64,000 bases of DNA from Ascaris suum. Its lineage: Eukaryota > Nematoda > Chromadorea > Rhabditida > Ascarididae. The translations under genes and the position numbers were made by a program. A model generated the notes under the pieces. That model ran no database searches. It was not told the DNA's origin and saw only the letters and a list, made by a program, of their open reading frames with translations. The stretch is from positions 12,777,484 to 12,841,483 of the forward strand of contig CM024174.1 of assembly GCA_013433145.1 (NCBI GenBank), in the 5' to 3' direction. Below are positions 10,701 through 21,693 of the stretch, piece by piece (the first letter of the stretch is position 1; each line of letters opens with the position of its first letter).

Positions 10701-12136
10701 ATTCGCGTCCATTTTATTTAAAAACCGAATCGAAGCCACGGAGTGCTGAGTCAGCATGCATAGCTCGGTGCTTCATCAACAAACATGAAATTGAAGTGGC
10801 GGTACCAATAAATACGAGCACTGTAAAAGGTTTACTCAGCTGAACCATAATGAGACATGCATTTCTCAGCTGTGGGTAGTGGCAGTTTGCAATAAGGGCG
10901 CTTCAAGTATTCCAGCTTCACTGTAGCTGCTGTATGCTAACACTCCATAGCCCATCTACATAGACCTAAGAGAGCGCAGCCGTTCAGAGCCGCAATTTAA
11001 GCACAATTGCAAAACCTGTTCATCATCCGATACAGCTTGGAAGCGGATTTTCTTCGAGCTGTCGAAGATTATTACTTCCGGATTACTCAGCACAGCTGGA
11101 TCCGTTCTCCAATCGAGACTTTTAGCAAGATCTGTCTTTGATCCTTGAAAACAATTCCTATCCTCGCTCTATCCTTCTTGCGATTTTGGCAGATGTATAT
11201 GGCTGCCTAGTGTTACATTGCGCGAATGTTTGTTCCGATGAAAAATGCATGAATTCCCTAAAGTAATTTCCTAAAAAATGCATAAATTTCCAGCTTCATG
11301 AATTTCCTAAAGTACGTGGAAAATATTCGCCCATGCATCATTGTAGACATTTTACTGGTTGCAATTGGAAAGGAACAGGCCTGATCGTTCTGGATGATGA
11401 GAACCGTTCGTTAAATGGAAAGGCTGAACCAACTCGTCAGATTGCATTTAAAATCTGTTCAGAGTTCAAAATGCCGTAAAACGACGCTTTTTTCCAAGGT
11501 GCCGTAAGAACCCATCATCCAGAACGATCAGGCCTGTTCCTTTCCAATTGCAACCAGTAAAATGTCTACCATGATGCATGGGCGAATATTTTCCACGTAC
11601 TTTAGGAAATTCATGAAGCTGGAAATTTATGCATTTTTTAGGAAATTACTTTAGGGAATTCATGCATTTTTCATCGGAACAAACAAAGATATTTTGCACG
11701 TTGTGACTGGCAGATAAAGGTCATGAAACTGTAGGATTTGTCGAGTTGAGATATTGTGTTCCGGTTTGGTGAATGACGTATACTTGCAAGAGAAACAAGC
11801 GAGACGATAGCAGTCGTCAGATCTTTGATCATATAATCAGGGAGGGCTGTACTGAAAGAATGCTTAGAGAGGATGCTGTGGTATTAGGTTTATAGTCAAC
11901 TGATACAAATGGGTTCTAAAAGCTTTCATCAAAGTCTTGCTAGACGTAAAATTGAAAGGACGCGTCAGATTTTTACAGGGGAGTGAATCGCGGTATTTGC
12001 AATTTCTAATGTTGCGCATCATTCTGTTCAACGGTCAGTATTTCATAGGTAATCTGGAGCACTTCACTACCTCTACTTTTCTATATCTGAACTTGTGGTG
12101 TGATCAGAAGCATTCGAGTGTGTAGAAAACTTATAG
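7731..12136 (+). other. 4.4-kb intron between kelch blades 5 and 6
   Basis: Splice phase links 7730 to 12137, so this stretch should be intron. It contains only short ORFs without recognisable domains, and the palindromic element at 11227-11685. No tRNA or other RNA gene was seen. Confidence 0.6.
11227..11685. mobile_element. Foldback/MITE-like inverted repeat element
   Basis: Two arms of about 174 bp (11227-11400 and 11512-11685) are reverse complements, with one mismatch found by eye (11343 T versus the arm partner). They are separated by about 110 bp. The outer ends read TGTTTGTTCCGATG and its complement CATCGGAACAAACA. No ORF of note is inside. This is typical of a non-autonomous foldback or MITE, and the arm identity suggests recent origin or arm homogenisation. 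It sits in the last kelch intron. Confidence 0.8.
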
Positions 12137-12332
12137 GTCCAATTTCGGAATGTGTAAATACGGTGATATTATTTACGTGGTCGGTGGATATGCTAAGGGT
12201 GTTACCAGCAGTGTTCTTCAATTCGATGGTTACAGGTGGAGCGAAGTCTCAGCACTTAATATTGCACGCAGTGCCACGAAGGTTCAGTCTTATTTTTGTG
12301 AAATGCGTGTTCTTTGCATTCCTCTTCATTAA
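12137..12332 (+). CDS. Kelch blade 6 exon, possibly C-terminal
   Basis: After an AACTTATAG acceptor the first G completes Arg from blade 5. The frame then reads SNFGMCKYGDIIYVVGGYAK, VLQFDGYRWSEVSALNIARS and ATK. This is the sixth blade, so the six exons can form a complete propeller. If the GTTCAG at 12282 is not used as a donor, translation continues 16 residues to a stop at 12330, giving a natural C-terminus. If it is used (exon end 12281, phase 0), further exons lie downstream. I favour termination, with moderate confidence. Confidence 0.75.
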
Positions 12333-14019
12333 CACGTTCGTCAACTTGTTTCTTTTAGTCTTTAACATCCCTACTCGTCGAATTCGTGCTGAGGAAGTAC
12401 TAATGTAAACTTAGCTCTACTGTAAACAGAAGTTCTGTTTATTGAGAGCAAGCATCTTTGATATAAGTCCCATCAACAATGCACGCGATGGCAATGAGAC
12501 AACTTATTGGCAGGGAAAATCTGCGAAATAACGATTTCAATAGCAGTGCAGTGCAACCTGTGGAGTAAAGATTTCGCAAAAAACGATACGAGGTTGCTAT
12601 GCAGCCTGTTGCTTCAGCATATTTCAGTTTCAATTTCCGTCTCTGGTGGAGATCGACACAAATGAGAGTTTTAGTGAGTTGTATGGGATAGAAAGTACAG
12701 AGACAGGACCTCTCACTTAAATCATCCGGTCTTAATTTTAACGACTGTAAATTATAGCGTTGATCGTCACGGAGCATCTGCAAGCGCAAACAAGGGAGCT
12801 AGTATGGGATGCGCTTTTGAGGCCCTTCCACCGGAACGACCGCCTTAATATATGACTAACAAATGATGAAACGGACGAAAAATGCGTTCACATACCATCT
12901 GAATGACCGTTTATTTAAACACTTCGCAAATTTTTTGCGCAAAAGCGCATTGTGGCAGCATTGTGCCTGTGCATGTGCACACATGCGTGGTCTCTACTTT
13001 CAATACGTGGTCAACTGAAATTACAATTGCGAGACTCGAAAGGCTAAAATCTAGACCGTAGGCTAACCACTTCTAATAATTTATGGATATTGCATGGGTA
13101 TTTGAGTATTTCATATTTTGTTGCTGACATTGATCCATCAGCTGCCTAAGATGTTGTGAATATTTAAAAGCGCCAGAAAATTTGCATGCGTTTTATGGAG
13201 ACTTCGTTCTGTTGGTCGAGACTTCGTTGTATGCCCGGTCTGGTCACAGAAAAGCGAACCTCTGGCGACAGATTTGCACGGGTGACGGGATTTGTTTGCT
13301 TGTAAATTTTTATACATGGCGGGCCAGTTAAACATGAGAGTGCTGCCGCGGATACTTCACTTTTTATGATAATTTTCGAAGGTGGTCGATGGAATGAAGG
13401 AGAAGAATGCAGAGGTGCCATATCATGTGAACTCCCCCAGTACACATCTTTATTTTTTTAGCGAATTGAACTCGTTTCAGCAAAAAGTTTGAGTTCAAAA
13501 AACCTCTGCGCTATGCTATCATAACGCTTTTCCGAAAAAGTGTGCAGAACTTTTCGAATTTCCTCGATGTCTTTGGGCGTCTGAAGTAGGCTTAGCAACC
13601 AGTACAGTTGCTATGTCGTCGTTGTTGATTTAGCGAATACTATCGCCATCAAAAACTGTGTTTTAGCACAACCGAGGACGATGCAATAAAGTTACAACTT
13701 TTTCGAGTACGGGGTATAATTGTTCTTTTCCGTTCTGGACGGGCGGGCTTTAACATTGCACTTCCCTCATGCTGACAAAAATTATAGTCCTTAAACCCGA
13801 AAGAATGAAAAAGTATGGAAGAAAAAGCCGACGTGAAAGTCTGAAGCTGAGATGAGGAATTCCGTCCGATATGCGGAAACTGTGAATGTATGTCTCTATA
13901 AGGTAGGATGAGTGCCTTTCCTATGGCTCCCTCTACATTCGCCGGATTTAAAAATTCCTTCAGCAAATTTCAAGCTGTTTTCCGTTTCAACTTACACAGG
14001 GGTTCTGCCCATATATATA
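12333..14019. other. No gene recognised
   Basis: AT-rich sequence with short frames on both strands. None showed a domain pattern or a convincing pair of splice sites. Confidence 0.5.
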
Positions 14020-14896
14020 GGGTGGCCCGGAAATAGCAGTGCGTTGTTCCGCAATCGATATCTTCGTTAACTTTCGCGTTAAATGCCACTTTTTTTTAAC
14101 GTAGGGAAGAGATGAGTTTTACCAGGCACTTGCTGCAAGACCGCATTTTAACGATGATGATTTATTATGAGAAGTTCGCCGAAGTTGGCGGACAGTGGCC
14201 TGAACATTTCTCCGCGACACCGCCGGAGTCTAGAGTGATGAAGAGCTGCCACTATTACAATGAAAGGTTACGGTTGAGGATGCACCTCACAGCGGACTGC
14301 CATTGTCCAGTGAATCGGAAGAAAGGAATCCTAAATTTTAGGTGCCATTGATCGCAGTCCGAAAAAGTCTGCTATTTGGCTTTCCCTGGATCCGGGAACC
14401 CCGAGAACCAGTCGAGCACATCCTTCGCAACGAAGGACTCAAGCTTTGCCACTGGCGGATATTACGTGGTTTGACGAAAAATGATTTCGATAGAAAAGCT
14501 GAATTTTGTGAAACTTTTCTGGAGAAGATGAAAAAAGGAAGTTGATATCAGGAAAATTTTGTGGTCTGATGAAATAGTTTTGCGTGGGACGGAATTGCGT
14601 TGATCAATATTTCTTGGATGAAAATGCTTCTCACTTTAGGATTGGAAGGAAACAGACCATCGAATGGTCACCGAGAAGCCGTATCTGGCCACCCCCTCTC
14701 GTCTTCCGATTTTTTCCTGCGGGGTTTTGTTAAGAACCTTGTGTTCGCGCGGAAGAGTCGCTATGTGGAATTGTCAGGAGCCGGATTGAAGAAGCTTTTT
14801 CTCAGGCGGACAAAGAATTGTACTAATGCTCTTGCGATGCGGGCCAAAAAGGGCCGAAGAGCTGGAGTGCGGGGAAACGTTTGGTGCTATTCATGA
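14020..14896 (+). pseudogene. Decayed Tc1/mariner-like DDE transposase
   Basis: Pieces of one transposase appear in order in different + frames. 14112-14267: a helical N-terminal part with KFAEVGGQWPEHFSATPP. About 14268-14335: TVEDAPHSGLPLSS, like the linker G-T-V-x-D-x-P-R-S-G-R-P. 14396-14545: VEHILRNEGLKLCHW and FDRKAEFCETFL. About 14551: KILWSDEIVL with the first catalytic Asp. 14690-14800: SGHPLSSSDFFLRGFVKN, the P-D-L-S-P-x-D-F-F-L-W-G region with the third catalytic residue. The H-D-G-A-P-A-H segment carrying the second Asp is missing. At least two frameshifts and one deletion make it inactive. GGGTGGCCCGGAAATAG at 14030 may be the left terminal repeat; no right partner was found. Confidence 0.72.
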
Positions 14897-17800
14897 CCGG
14901 TCTTACATAGTTCAGGTTACCGCGTAACATCACGTTGGCATAAAAGCGTGGAGGATTAGCTAGTCTTGAAAACTTGCGGTTTTGGCGTATCATTGCTTTC
15001 GACTGCGGCACGTTTGTTGCTGTAGCTGGGACCGAAAATGCTGTGTGTCGTTCGGCGAATACAGCCTTTTGTAGTTTTTCTCTTTTCACTATAAAATATC
15101 TGGGAGATATCGATAATCTCACGCAGAGCAGCGCAGATCCTATGCGTTAGTTGTGTGGGAACAGCGAATTTAAATCAGCAGATCTTGCCAGCAACCAAGG
15201 AACGTTATTTGAAGAAATTTGATAGCATAATAGGCATGTCCATTCGAAGCACAAATGGATCATCCTCTCCAAGCGTCAACAAACTTCTTCTGGTGACTAT
15301 TTTCGACGAAAATATGTGGTTAGTTAGTTCGTAAGCTGCCTGGAACCTTGCTTTGTAAAGCTCGGTTGAAATTCTTCCAAAAATCACATGAATCGGCCAG
15401 TTTTGACTTAGTTACCTTCATCTTAGAAGTTGCCTGGCGTTCCGACAGTTTTACGCTTTCGAATATGTTATCTTCCATTTAATTGAATTTTTTTTGCCCT
15501 TTTTAGTACTAATCACTTTGTGAATTCCTTGAACTTTTGATCAGCACTCCTCCCAAACTCGGAGTTGCTTATGTGCTGTTCGTCGAGTAGTAACATTAGT
15601 CAATAGCCAGAGTTCATTGGTGATGTTTTGCGGAATATCTCACACAATTTTGGACTGTTTTCGAAACCGTCATCGCTTCAATTTTCCAGTATGTTAGGTC
15701 CACTGCGCGTTTTATATTAAGCGTTGACTCTATTCGCAAAATTTTGCTAACTTGCAAATCATTCTTGCTGTTGCTATTGTGCTGCATCGTGTTCACACAA
15801 AATTGCAATGGATTAGTATGTTTTGAGAAGGTGCAATGTTGGCGCACATTTGCATTGAAACGTGAATCGTTCAGCGCAGCAACTGCGGCTTGAGACCAAA
15901 AGGTGCGTCTGTGCCAAATGTGTTGGGGTTATGGCTCGGTAGCCACTATGGAGTTGTTGAAAATTGGTTGGAAGTGAGCGGATCTTGCTTCAGATCCAAT
16001 ACGAGATCGAGAGGTCACGGTAATGTTGCATTGCTTTTGAATGGATAAGCTGCACTGATGCGAGACAGAGTTGCGGAGGGCGCGGAAAACCTATACCGTT
16101 CACTTCATTATTATAAGAAGCGACAAAAATAGGAAAAAACAACGGATTCGCAAAGAAATCTGTTCGACAGCAATTCGACACTAGCGTTACCAACGATTTT
16201 CGAGCCGGCATTTCGAGTTGATTCGATGTTATTTGCAAAGTATGAGAACATTTAATGTACACGGCATTAGAAGCAGAGGCGAATATACCGCCCAACGGAT
16301 GAATCGACGAGGATAATACCAACGGCTTTCATCAAAGCTGTTCGTATCCATAGAAATTCGATGTTTCTTCAGGGCGACAACAGCTACAGTGGGTGACGAA
16401 CACTGGAACCGTCTTACTATTCAAACGTTGTGCTCCTTACTTTTTCTGAAGGATTTTTTCGAACGCAAAGTCAGAATGCTTTAAGCCTGGAAATTTGTCC
16501 ATCGAAGCCAGTTGATGATCGTTTTTTATTCCATGGACTCACTTTATTCGGCTTTATTCCATTGACTCATCCACACCTTGCACTTTATCCGTGTTTTCTC
16601 CTGGCAAAGCAGAGTGCAGCTTATGAATTTTTCAGGACAGGCGAATATGACGGAGTACACTTCAAGAAATTCTTCTGCTGCTCAAGCATGATATTGTACA
16701 ACTGTGTCCAAGATTTCGACTAAAATTTTGAGCACGAAAACCTCGGCCCAATGAAAGAGATTATTTGCACAATTCGTAAAGATTTTGCTGCCCTGTAGTT
16801 TAGTGTGATATAATTTAAGAGAACTTCAAAGCAGTGAGACGTCACGTGATGTATTTTTCGAAGTTTTGGAGTTATTGAAGTATACTACGAAATCATAGCG
16901 AATTGGCAGCATTCGTTCGCGAAGCTTCTACTAATTGTCGCTTGTCTCGTAGTGATCAAACTTTATTTCTTTCTTTGATTCTTGTTGCTTTCAATTCTTG
17001 GAATTAAAAAAAAAACTACATATACGATCACTTTCCCATTGTGGAGCGTGCCTCCGAGGCCGTAAAAATAATATCGATATCAGGTTGAATGCGTCTTTGG
17101 ATTGCGAAACTCATTTCGTCTGAAATCGAAGAGCAGGACATAGCGGTGTAGGCCTGCAATCTGGCGATTTTTTGCGTCCCCACTATCATCCTATATGACG
17201 GTTAATGTTATGTGATGGTTCTGGTGTAGTGCTTTTTTTTGAAATGGTGCAGTTAAAAAGAGAGAACGGTTCACATACAGTTGGATTTTTTCTGAGCTTC
17301 AGCGGACATTTTTACATTTGCAGTTTCAGCAAGCCCTGTTATTTTGATTAACTGCATGTAGACTAATTTCTTCATAACATAGTCATTGTTGAGCTCGTCT
17401 AGCTCCAGCCGATCTCGCTTTCCATAGTGGTTTTTGATTATATGCGTTCGTAATAAATAATCGTTCCTCTAACATCTCTTATGCCTTCTCCCTTCTGTAA
17501 TACACCCTAATTTCTTATACCTCTAATACCTCTAGCTTGCAATACCTAATATTCAGCTTCAAAATTCCCTTCAGCACGCCCAATTCCACGTACTTTTCTA
17601 CTGCACCCGCAACTCTGTGGAGAATTTTCAGCTACTGACGGCAGACTTGGTTTCCGAACACCCCTTATGGAACTGGGGAAATCCAAGGAACTCATTTAAA
17701 TCTCGCTGCAGAACGTCAGCCTCCACGTGGAGCCCGGGTGATTTTTATGATGCTGAAACCCCTGTGATGGGCTTCATGGGGCGAAGGGTACGTGTCATTT

Positions 17801-18353
17801 TAGGCTGACGTTCTACGGCAAGCTCTTAGGAAAGGAATGGCGATGAACTGCGAATAGTAGTGTGCATGTGTGCATCCGTTTCTATGCCGCGCAGTTTCCG
17901 AGATTTCGGTAAAAAAAGGTGTACTGTGAGTTTTTACAATTCCAGCTGCAACGCCGGTTAGGGAAGGTGTCCTCATTCGCCCTCACCCGTAACTTAACGC
18001 ACCGAAAACACTATCCCGATCTTCGAATCCAGAACTCACGATGCTATCTAGCACAGATTCTCTCGACGCATGTAGTTTCCGGCAGCAATTCTCTTAGAAG
18101 ATGCAGCAAACCTAACTCGTGTGAGTCTTCTCGTATCTTCTTGTGAGTCGTATCAAGACACATGCCGATCTCACTCCATTTAGCAGCGCTTCCGAATTAT
18201 GGTTTTTTCAGTAGTCCATTAACTCTCACTCTGTCAGACAATTTAACCACTGATCTTTCATTCTATCTTGTGAATAGCTTGTAACATTACATCAATAAGT
18301 GAGGCATGTTCCTACTGTCTCAGGGTTCATAGTTCCACTTTATGCTTACTCAG
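14897..18353. other. No firm gene; weak frames only
   Basis: No convincing exon chain. A + frame at about 15180-15328 (LPATKERYLKKFDSIIGMS) is the most protein-like piece but has no assignable family. A small hairpin occurs at 17720-17815, where AACGTCAGCCT is answered by AGGCTGACGTT about 85 bp later. Confidence 0.4.
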
Positions 18354-18550
18354 GCTTGATTTCGTTGAAGGCTGTGGTGTTGCGAGCATGGCCAAATCCC
18401 GAGAGAATTGTTTCGGATGGTCAAAATGGATGTGGAAGAATCGTACGGGCGGAACAAAGCAACAGTGGTGGAGAGAGAAGCGACGTGAATGAAGATGATA
18501 GCGACAGTCGTCGCTCATATTTCACACGCATCTTTCGAGGTGTATTCTGA
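18354..18550 (+). CDS. Possible C-terminal exon, acidic/serine-rich
   Basis: After a TTATGCTTACTCAG acceptor a 197-nt frame (2 nt, then 65 codons including the stop) encodes LISLKAVVLRAWPNPERI, then GRIVRAEQSNSGGERSD, VNEDDSDSRRSYF and a basic-hydrophobic end, TRIFRGVF. The polar, charged composition is unlike the surrounding frames and resembles a cytosolic C-terminal tail. Upstream exons were not found. It requires one nucleotide of carried-over phase, so it does not join directly to the kelch blade 6 exon (phase 0). Family unknown. Confidence 0.4.
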
Positions 18551-20070
18551 AGATTACATCGCAAATATCTTCAGCTCATACTGACATGGCGCTTTTAATC
18601 ATAGCGGATTCCGGGCAAAAAATACCAACAAGCATCTATAGGTGCATAAGAAATAGCACTTCCTTTTTTCGTGTCATCTTCAAACACCTGGGATCCATTT
18701 CTGTTTTGCGTTTTTTTGCACCATAGTATCGAATAATAAGTATTTCCTTGCGTAACTTTCACGTGGCGAATTAATCGTAAAAATGTGGATTTTGATGGGC
18801 CTAGGGCACGATCTCGAGGAGAAGTGAAGGATCAAAAGCAGATCCCACTGAGTAAACTAATTTATAGCTTTCGGACTTCTAGCTCAAAAAGGGGAAGAGA
18901 GACGCAAAATGAAGTCGCCAAGTGCGAGGGACGTCCCTAGCATCAATTGCAGTTATGTTTTTCTTTCATAAATGAGTATCTGTCGAATTAAAAAAGTGCA
19001 TAGGGCAGTCACGTCAATGAATTGGTATGCCATGTTTTACTAAAATAAACATTTGAACAGCGACAGCTTATGATGTACTACGTTTCATGAAGAGTGTGCA
19101 GAAATATTTGAACAGTATTAGCTTGTGATGGAATCTATTTTATGGCATGAAGCAGTATTTCGGTGACGAGGTTTGCGACGCATTGCATTTCATGACATGC
19201 AGGTATACTTGAGTGGTATTTTAGTGAGCGAGAGCGTCCCATACTGTGCAAATGACTCCTATTTCTTCTCTCTTTCCAAAGAAAATGATGTTTCACCGTT
19301 GAACGCTGACGATAACGAAGCATATCGTTTATTACAATGTGCTAACACCCATCATTAAATTGGTCAGAGTGCTTTGCTCAACTCACCTCATTCTTATCAG
19401 CTGATGCATTCAGCTGGTTGTACATGATCGACGTCAAAGTCAAGTGATCGACGAAACGTTGCCGACGGTCAAAAGTGGACAAGGACGTGGCGACCGCATC
19501 AATCGATTTTTACATGTTGCCTTTCAATGCATCTGCAATCCATGAGTATCCTGAGAGTTGACTTGGCATGGCGCGCTACCCTAATGATACGATGCAAATA
19601 GAAAACTTGGGAGAAATTTTCTTAACCTTTTCTCGTGTGTCTGACCTGCCTGGGACGTCAGGACGACCCAACTGAAAATTGTGGATGCGCATACACATGA
19701 CGGAAACGCTTTTAAATTGCGAGATGATATTTGTTATATTTCCACGAAATGCATGAAATAAGCTATAAGCTATTACCTTCAGCACAGTAAAACAGGGCAC
19801 TTCATGTTCCTATTCAGTGAAGTCATGCAGCCATCCAGACCATCTCATGTCGTATCTTCGAAATATTACAGCCATTGACTCAAAACTCTCAGGCACCCAA
19901 ATTATAATTGTAGCAATCAGCATTGCACTGACCGCTGACTCGACCTGCTAACATCACCTGGCACAGACTCTTAATCCTGCAGCAATCAACATTAAGTATG
20001 TGAGAAAATGGTTTTAATGAAACAAACATCAAGAGAATGTGAAATTCTTGCAGAATTTAATACCCACTTT
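18551..20070. other. No gene recognised
   Basis: Short frames only. At 19045-19160 there is a loose tandem pair of about 55 bp, each starting ATTTGAACAG and containing AGCTTRTGATG. It is degenerate and of unknown meaning. Confidence 0.4.
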
Positions 20071-20308
20071 TCAAGAAGTGGCGTACATAGAAGTCAGCAA
20101 TAGATAACCATATTCACTTAAGCCGCGTAACCACCAGGACGATGATGGTTGGCAAGATTTACACTGTGATGGTATGGCCCAGATGCATCTGCAAACTCCT
20201 CTGTTGCACGGCGGTCCGGAACAAGCACCGCTATTCGGCGTGCAATCTTTCACGTTACAAATTGTAGTCACTGCATCAAGATCCCACCGACGCCATTCGC
20301 CTTGAAGC
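20071..20308 (-). CDS. Terminal exon of cysteine-rich protein
   Basis: A minus-strand exon of 238 nt (1 nt, then 79 codons with the TGA) follows a very strong acceptor, GCAATTTTATTTCAG. It reads LQGEWRRWDLDAVTTICNV, KDCTPNSGACSGPPCNRGV and CRCIWAIPSQCKSCQ, then a Trp- and Ser-rich tail. Nine cysteines lie within about 45 residues, suggesting a disulphide-rich extracellular or secreted module. I do not recognise the family. Upstream exons at 20427, 20529 and 21207 connect in phase. No signal peptide was located because the first exon was not found. Confidence 0.55.
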
Positions 20309-20347
20309 CTGAAATAAAATTGCGAAATTTCGCAATTTTATTTCAGG
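20308..20347. repeat. Perfect 40-nt palindrome over a splice acceptor
   Basis: The sequence from CCTGAAATAAAATTGCG to its mirror CGCAATTTTATTTCAGG is fully self-complementary. It therefore presents a TTTTATTTCAG acceptor on both strands. The minus-strand copy is the acceptor of the cysteine-rich terminal exon. On the + strand it is followed, 23 nt later, by a GTAAGT donor. Confidence 0.9.
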
Positions 20348-20426
20348 AACTGGCAACAAATAACAAAACGTAAGTATATTCGAAAGCGACACAATATCTG
20401 CAAAAACTGCTCGTGCGTACTTTCAC

Positions 20427-20496
20427 GAATTCGCTGTGCAAAAGCAGAGTGTGTGAACGTAATGTTTCTGAGTATTTTCGTGTCTGGCAGTTTCAG
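20427..20496 (-). CDS. Candidate internal exon of cysteine-rich protein
   Basis: A 70-nt minus exon (TTTCCAG acceptor, AATTC/GTGAAA donor) encodes ETARHENTQKHYVHTLC and FCTAN. Phase fits both neighbours. Weak point: the intron to the upstream exon would be only 32 nt, shorter than usual nematode introns. The boundary may therefore be wrong, and a longer unspliced frame also exists here. Confidence 0.33.
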
Positions 20497-20528
20497 CTGG
20501 AAACAGCTAACAAAGACTAGAAACGTAC

Positions 20529-20600
20529 CACTGTAATACATGCCGTATAGCGACTTCCAGCACCACATTTCATACTGTTTCCCACTAAGTTCTGGAGGAG
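20529..20600 (-). CDS. Candidate internal exon of cysteine-rich protein
   Basis: A 72-nt minus exon (TTGTCTACAG acceptor, AGTG/GTACGT donor) encodes PPELSGKQYEMWCWKSLYGM and YYS. The W-C-W cluster matches the unusual composition of the exons on either side. Phases are consistent with the 21207-21274 exon before it (G + CT gives Ala). Confidence 0.42.
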
Positions 20601-21206
20601 CTGTAGACAACCAGCGGCATCAAAAAATTCTGCCTACATTTAATATTGGCCGGATTTTCATTTCATACTGACGAGATCAGATAAAAACAAATCATCGTTG
20701 ATTTATCTCATCGCCTGAGCCATTCAAGGCATCAAGGCATTGAGGCACTGAAGTGTAGATGCAATATTCCGCAATCTACTTTTGTTCGCAACTTATAAAA
20801 CTGGCCATCTGAAATGAACAGCACGCGAAGAAGCATAACTTTTCACCTCATCTGCCCCGTCCCTTCATTTATTTGTTGCATGAGGTGTGGAAGATCCAAG
20901 CCCATCGCTTGCGAGTAGCCCACTTAGCATCTTTATTTCTTTCTGGATCTGATCAACACGAAGTTTGCTAAATGAAGCCAACCGATTTTACACACAGTAT
21001 CTGCCACTTTCCATGGTTTTATCTTTGTTCATCACCTGGTTGAAGCCGCTCAGCAATCATATAGACAGACATGCACATAATACATACATGTCACACGTGT
21101 ACGCACATACCCTATTTTCCATGACGCGGTCTACGGATGCAAACTTATAAAACGACAAATAGACTGCTTCCAGAGGACAGGAAAAATACAATAAGCAGAA
21201 AAGCAC

Positions 21207-21274
21207 CGTAGAGCGGCAAGCAAGATGCGCTTCTGCACCACGCCATCTGATCAAGCACGCACCTCCACAGATCC
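21207..21274 (-). CDS. Candidate upstream exon of cysteine-rich protein
   Basis: A 68-nt minus exon follows an excellent acceptor (CTTTTCTTTTTTTGCCAG). It encodes DLWRCVLDQMAWC and RSASCLPLY and ends TACG/GTGCTT. It again has a Trp/Cys-rich composition and joins in phase to the 20529-20600 exon over a 606-nt intron. The true upstream donor was not identified. A tempting donor at 21296 would leave a 22-nt intron and was rejected. Confidence 0.42.
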
Positions 21275-21693
21275 CTGGCAAAAAAAGAAAAGATACCAAA
21301 CAATGCTTTCGTTTGCCAACTGACGCAACCGTCCGCTAAAACCTACTACAAATCAATTCTTTGCAGGCATGGGCTTATGCTCATTTCGTGTTGCGTCTCT
21401 ATCAAAACGTCTTGTCCCTAAGATACCTAGGCGTTCTTATCTGTCTCGGTTAAGGAAAGCGAAATTTCGGTTTCGATTGCATTGTTTCACCCCAGGTTGG
21501 TCGACTAGCGTTTGAAGAATGTTGCAACGACTATGATGAGTACACAAAGAATAATGAAAAAAATGTGGCATATTTCAACAACGCAAAATCTTTTCACAGG
21601 TACGTTAATAGAAAGATGGTGAGAAGTAATACTCACAGCGTTAAAAAAATTACGGGCCACAGTGTCACTGATGACTTCGCAAATGCGGAATCT

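Noticed and set aside
21297..21335. Extra 39-nt upstream exon of the cysteine-rich gene
   Set aside because: Its phase fits, but it would leave an intron of only 22 nt.
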